Shown here: positions 6,781 to 7,731 of the stretch, piece after piece
Layout: each line of letters opens with the position of its first letter
Numbering within the stretch: position 1 is the stretch's first letter
Notes under the pieces: generated by a model
Seen by the model: the letters and a program-made list of their open reading frames with translations, nothing else
Told to the model about the DNA's origin: nothing
Databases searched by the model: none
Translations under genes and position numbers: made by a program
DNA from: DATKXU01 sp035528905
GTDB lineage: Bacteria; Armatimonadota; UBA5829; DTJY01
Direction: 5' to 3'
DNA length: 7,731 bases
Assembly (NCBI GenBank): GCA_035528905.1
Contig: DATKXU010000124.1
Span: 1 to 7,731 of the forward strand

Positions 6781-7140
6781 TTGCAGGTTGAAAACGTGAG
6801 ACTCGAGACGGCGGTCAAGAAAGTATCCGGCATACCCGTTGTAAAGGTAGCTGGCGAGATTGATGTCTATACCGCGCCGGAGTTCAAGTCTGCCATCAAT
6901 GAGGCGATCAGCTCCGGCGCGGCGGATCAGGTCATTGACCTGGCCGATGTCAGCTACATGGACAGCAGTGGCTTCGGAATCCTTTTGGGAGCTGCAAAGC
7001 GGGTGAGGCCGAAAGGCGGAAGCATCAGCCTCGTTGGGTGCAGTGAAACGATTCAGCGGATGCTGAGGATCACGGGACTGGACACGATATTCGGCATGTT
7101 CGCGAACCTGGACGACGCTGTGGCCGCCATCAAAGGCTGA
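6781..7140 (+). CDS. STAS-domain anti-sigma factor antagonist (RsbV/SpoIIAA-like)
   Basis: A 119-residue single STAS domain, the normal size for anti-anti-sigma factors. Visible hallmarks are the first strand IPVVKVAGEIDVYTAPEF (18-35), VIDLADVSYMDSSGFGILLG (51-70) with the serine pair S62/S63 where the kinase phosphorylates, and SLVGCSETIQRMLRITGLD (83-101). The unphosphorylated form normally binds the anti-sigma kinase and frees its sigma factor. I chose the TTG at 6781 because AGAGGG lies eight bases upstream; an earlier TTG at 6745 would add 12 residues lying before the domain, and a GTG at 6796 would shorten it slightly. The likely partner is the kinase encoded at 5298-5753. Sharing a transcript with an intramembrane protease homologue is not the textbook arrangement. 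No PP2C phosphatase is nearby to reset it. Confidence 0.92.
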   Translation: MQVENVRLETAVKKVSGIPVVKVAGEIDVYTAPEFKSAINEAISSGAADQVIDLADVSYMDSSGFGILLGAAKRVRPKGGSISLVGCSETIQRMLRITGLDTIFGMFANLDDAVAAIKG

Positions 7141-7178
7141 TCGGGAGAACGGCACCGGCGCCTGGTTACAGAGCGTTC

Positions 7179-7202
7179 CTCGATCCGCCCCGGCGGATCG
7201 AG
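7179..7202. terminator. hairpin between the convergent STAS and tRNA-Pro genes
   Basis: CTCGATCCGC and GCGGATCGAG form a perfect 10-bp stem with a CCCG loop, 39 bases after the STAS stop and 46 bases beyond the tRNA 3' end on the other strand. The location suits a bidirectional terminator for convergent transcription. Neither side has a proper T run, so it might instead be a Rho-dependent or RNA-stabilising hairpin. Confidence 0.45.
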
Positions 7203-7248
7203 CACTGAGAGGCACCGCCAAACAGCGATCTTGCCTTATTCGAGGGGA

Positions 7249-7326
7249 TGGTCGGGGTGGCCGGACTCGAACCGGCGACCTCGTGTTCCCAAAACACGCG
7301 CGCTAACCAAGCTGCGCCACACCCCG
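7249..7326 (-). tRNA. tRNA-Pro (anticodon UGG)
   Basis: The minus strand folds into a complete cloverleaf: acceptor arm CGGGGTG/CACCCCG, D arm GCGC/GCGC, anticodon stem CGTGT/ACACG with loop TTTGGGA (anticodon TGG), and T arm GCCGG/CCGGC with loop TTCGAGT. The discriminator is A and CCA is encoded (7249-7251). All stems pair perfectly. It should read CCA and probably other proline codons. Plus-strand open frames across it, giving peptides such as GVAGLEPATS, are the well-known artefact of translating a tRNA antisense strand. Confidence 0.97.
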
Positions 7327-7573
7327 ACGTTCGAAATGCTTACACCGAAGACCGAGTTTGCGGTTTGCCCAGAGGGCATGCAACTGCGGACTTGGGCGCT
7401 TCAACGTTCCCGCCGCGCTCTATTCCCGCTAAAACTCGCACGAACACGCGACTTTCTCGAGCGGAAGAATCCAGCTTATACTGCGAGCTTGCCGAGCTAT
7501 TTGTCACCTTCATTGTACTCGAGAACCGCCGTGCAGTCAAGGATGGCCGCGGTCTGGGTAGTGTACCGTCTTG
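7327..7573. other. non-coding stretch upstream of tRNA-Pro
   Basis: No credible gene on either strand. The frames that cross it are read-through of the tRNA antisense strand or lack ribosome-binding sites. It must contain the tRNA promoter; a minus-strand TATAAG at 7475-7480 is the best -10 candidate but has no good -35 box. Confidence 0.5.
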
Positions 7574-7601
7574 TGTGTAAAATCGGGGAAGGAGTAGAAA
7601 A

Positions 7602-7658
7602 GGGTACGAGCTCCTAATGTTTTGTTAAGCAAACAAACAAGAAAGGAGCAGCGTACCC
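7602..7658 (+). promoter_or_regulatory. leader hairpin that buries the ribosome-binding site
   Basis: Just before the last gene, GGGTACG (7602-7608) pairs with CGTACCC (7652-7658), and after a small internal loop GCTCCT (7610-7615) pairs with AGGAGC (7644-7649). The second pairing covers AGGAG, the core of the AAAGGAG ribosome-binding site (7642-7648). The A/T-rich apex contains a further TTTGTT/AACAAA mini-stem (7621-7637). Thirteen pairs in the main stem, ending one base before the ATG, should block translation until melted or opened. It could be a thermosensor-like or autoregulatory leader, or the read-through guard found ahead of some transposase genes. Confidence 0.68.
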
Positions 7659-7659
7659 G

Positions 7660-7731
7660 ATGAAGCTATTCAAGACTGAGGGAGAAACGTCCTTCCAGGA
7701 GCAGGTGATGGTGGATCTCCTGCTTAGCATG
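7660..7731 (+). CDS. 5' end of an unidentified gene, possibly an IS256-type transposase
   Basis: Only the first 24 codons are in the window (MKLFKTEGETSFQEQVMVDL, then LLSM); the frame is open at the right edge. The ATG at 7660 has AAAGGAG 11 bases upstream, within the leader hairpin. A second in-frame ATG at 7708 has AGGAG at a better six-base spacing and lies outside the hairpin, so the protein may start at MVDLLLSM instead. The short amphipathic stretch would fit the N-terminal helix of an IS256/Mutator-type transposase, and a TGTGTAAAAT motif like those at IS256-family ends is found at 7574-7583. This identification is an inference from weak cues; no catalytic residues are in view. Confidence 0.6.
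   Translation, partial: MKLFKTEGETSFQEQVMVDLLLSM

Noticed and set aside
7578..7583. TAAAAT as the -10 box of a promoter for the last gene
   Set aside because: No acceptable -35 hexamer is found at 16-18 bases upstream and no extended -10 TGn is present.
7231..7617. Plus-strand open frames across 7231-7617 and 7248-7580
   Set aside because: They begin within the antisense strand of tRNA-Pro; peptides like GVAGLEPATS are a classic tRNA artefact and no ribosome-binding site or domain supports them.

Overview
The window is GC-rich bacterial DNA with Shine-Dalgarno-led genes, standard -35/-10 promoters and a tRNA gene that encodes its own CCA. The gene families (a PF12831-type FAD oxidoreductase, a xylose-isomerase-like barrel protein, a cobalamin-type radical SAM enzyme, and an RsbW/RsbV-type partner-switching pair) suggest a metabolically versatile environmental bacterium. 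Armatimonadota or the Planctomycetota/Lentisphaerota side of the tree would fit, but this is inferred from gene content and no phylogenetic marker is present.

Left part (1-4478, minus strand). A gene run reads right to left: a xylose-isomerase-like TIM-barrel protein (3435-4478), a B12-binding-type radical SAM enzyme (2025-3362) and an FAD-dependent oxidoreductase with a C-terminal beta-sandwich (227-1954). Gaps are about 70 bases and each gene has a ribosome-binding site, so the three probably form one operon. The combination suggests chemical remodelling of a sugar or sugar-like compound, but the substrate cannot be read from the sequence. Beyond the oxidoreductase, on the same strand, lie a possible 43-residue membrane peptide (67-198) and the first 20 codons of an XRE-type repressor (1-61) that runs off the window.

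Middle part (4479-7140). A divergent intergenic region holds a near-consensus plus-strand promoter (4653-4681) with a long leader to a stand-alone LuxR-type helix-turn-helix protein (4894-5169). Convergent to it is an RsbW-like anti-sigma kinase (5298-5753, minus), whose upstream region has its own promoter and a 9-bp inverted repeat. Divergent from the kinase are an intramembrane CPBP-type protease homologue (6089-6733) and a STAS anti-sigma antagonist (6781-7140). Kinase and antagonist are the two halves of a partner switch. No sigma factor and no PP2C phosphatase lies in the window.

Right part (7141-7731). A hairpin, a tRNA-Pro(UGG) gene on the minus strand and a non-coding stretch are followed by the 5' end of a plus-strand gene (from 7660). 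Its ribosome-binding site is buried in a two-part hairpin (7602-7658). A TGTGTAAAAT motif upstream makes an IS256-type insertion-sequence end possible but unproven.

The most notable items are the uncharacterised three-enzyme operon, the ribosome-binding-site-sequestering hairpin at the right edge, and the split partner-switching locus with its control sites. I did not find a CRISPR array, a defence system or any complete mobile element.
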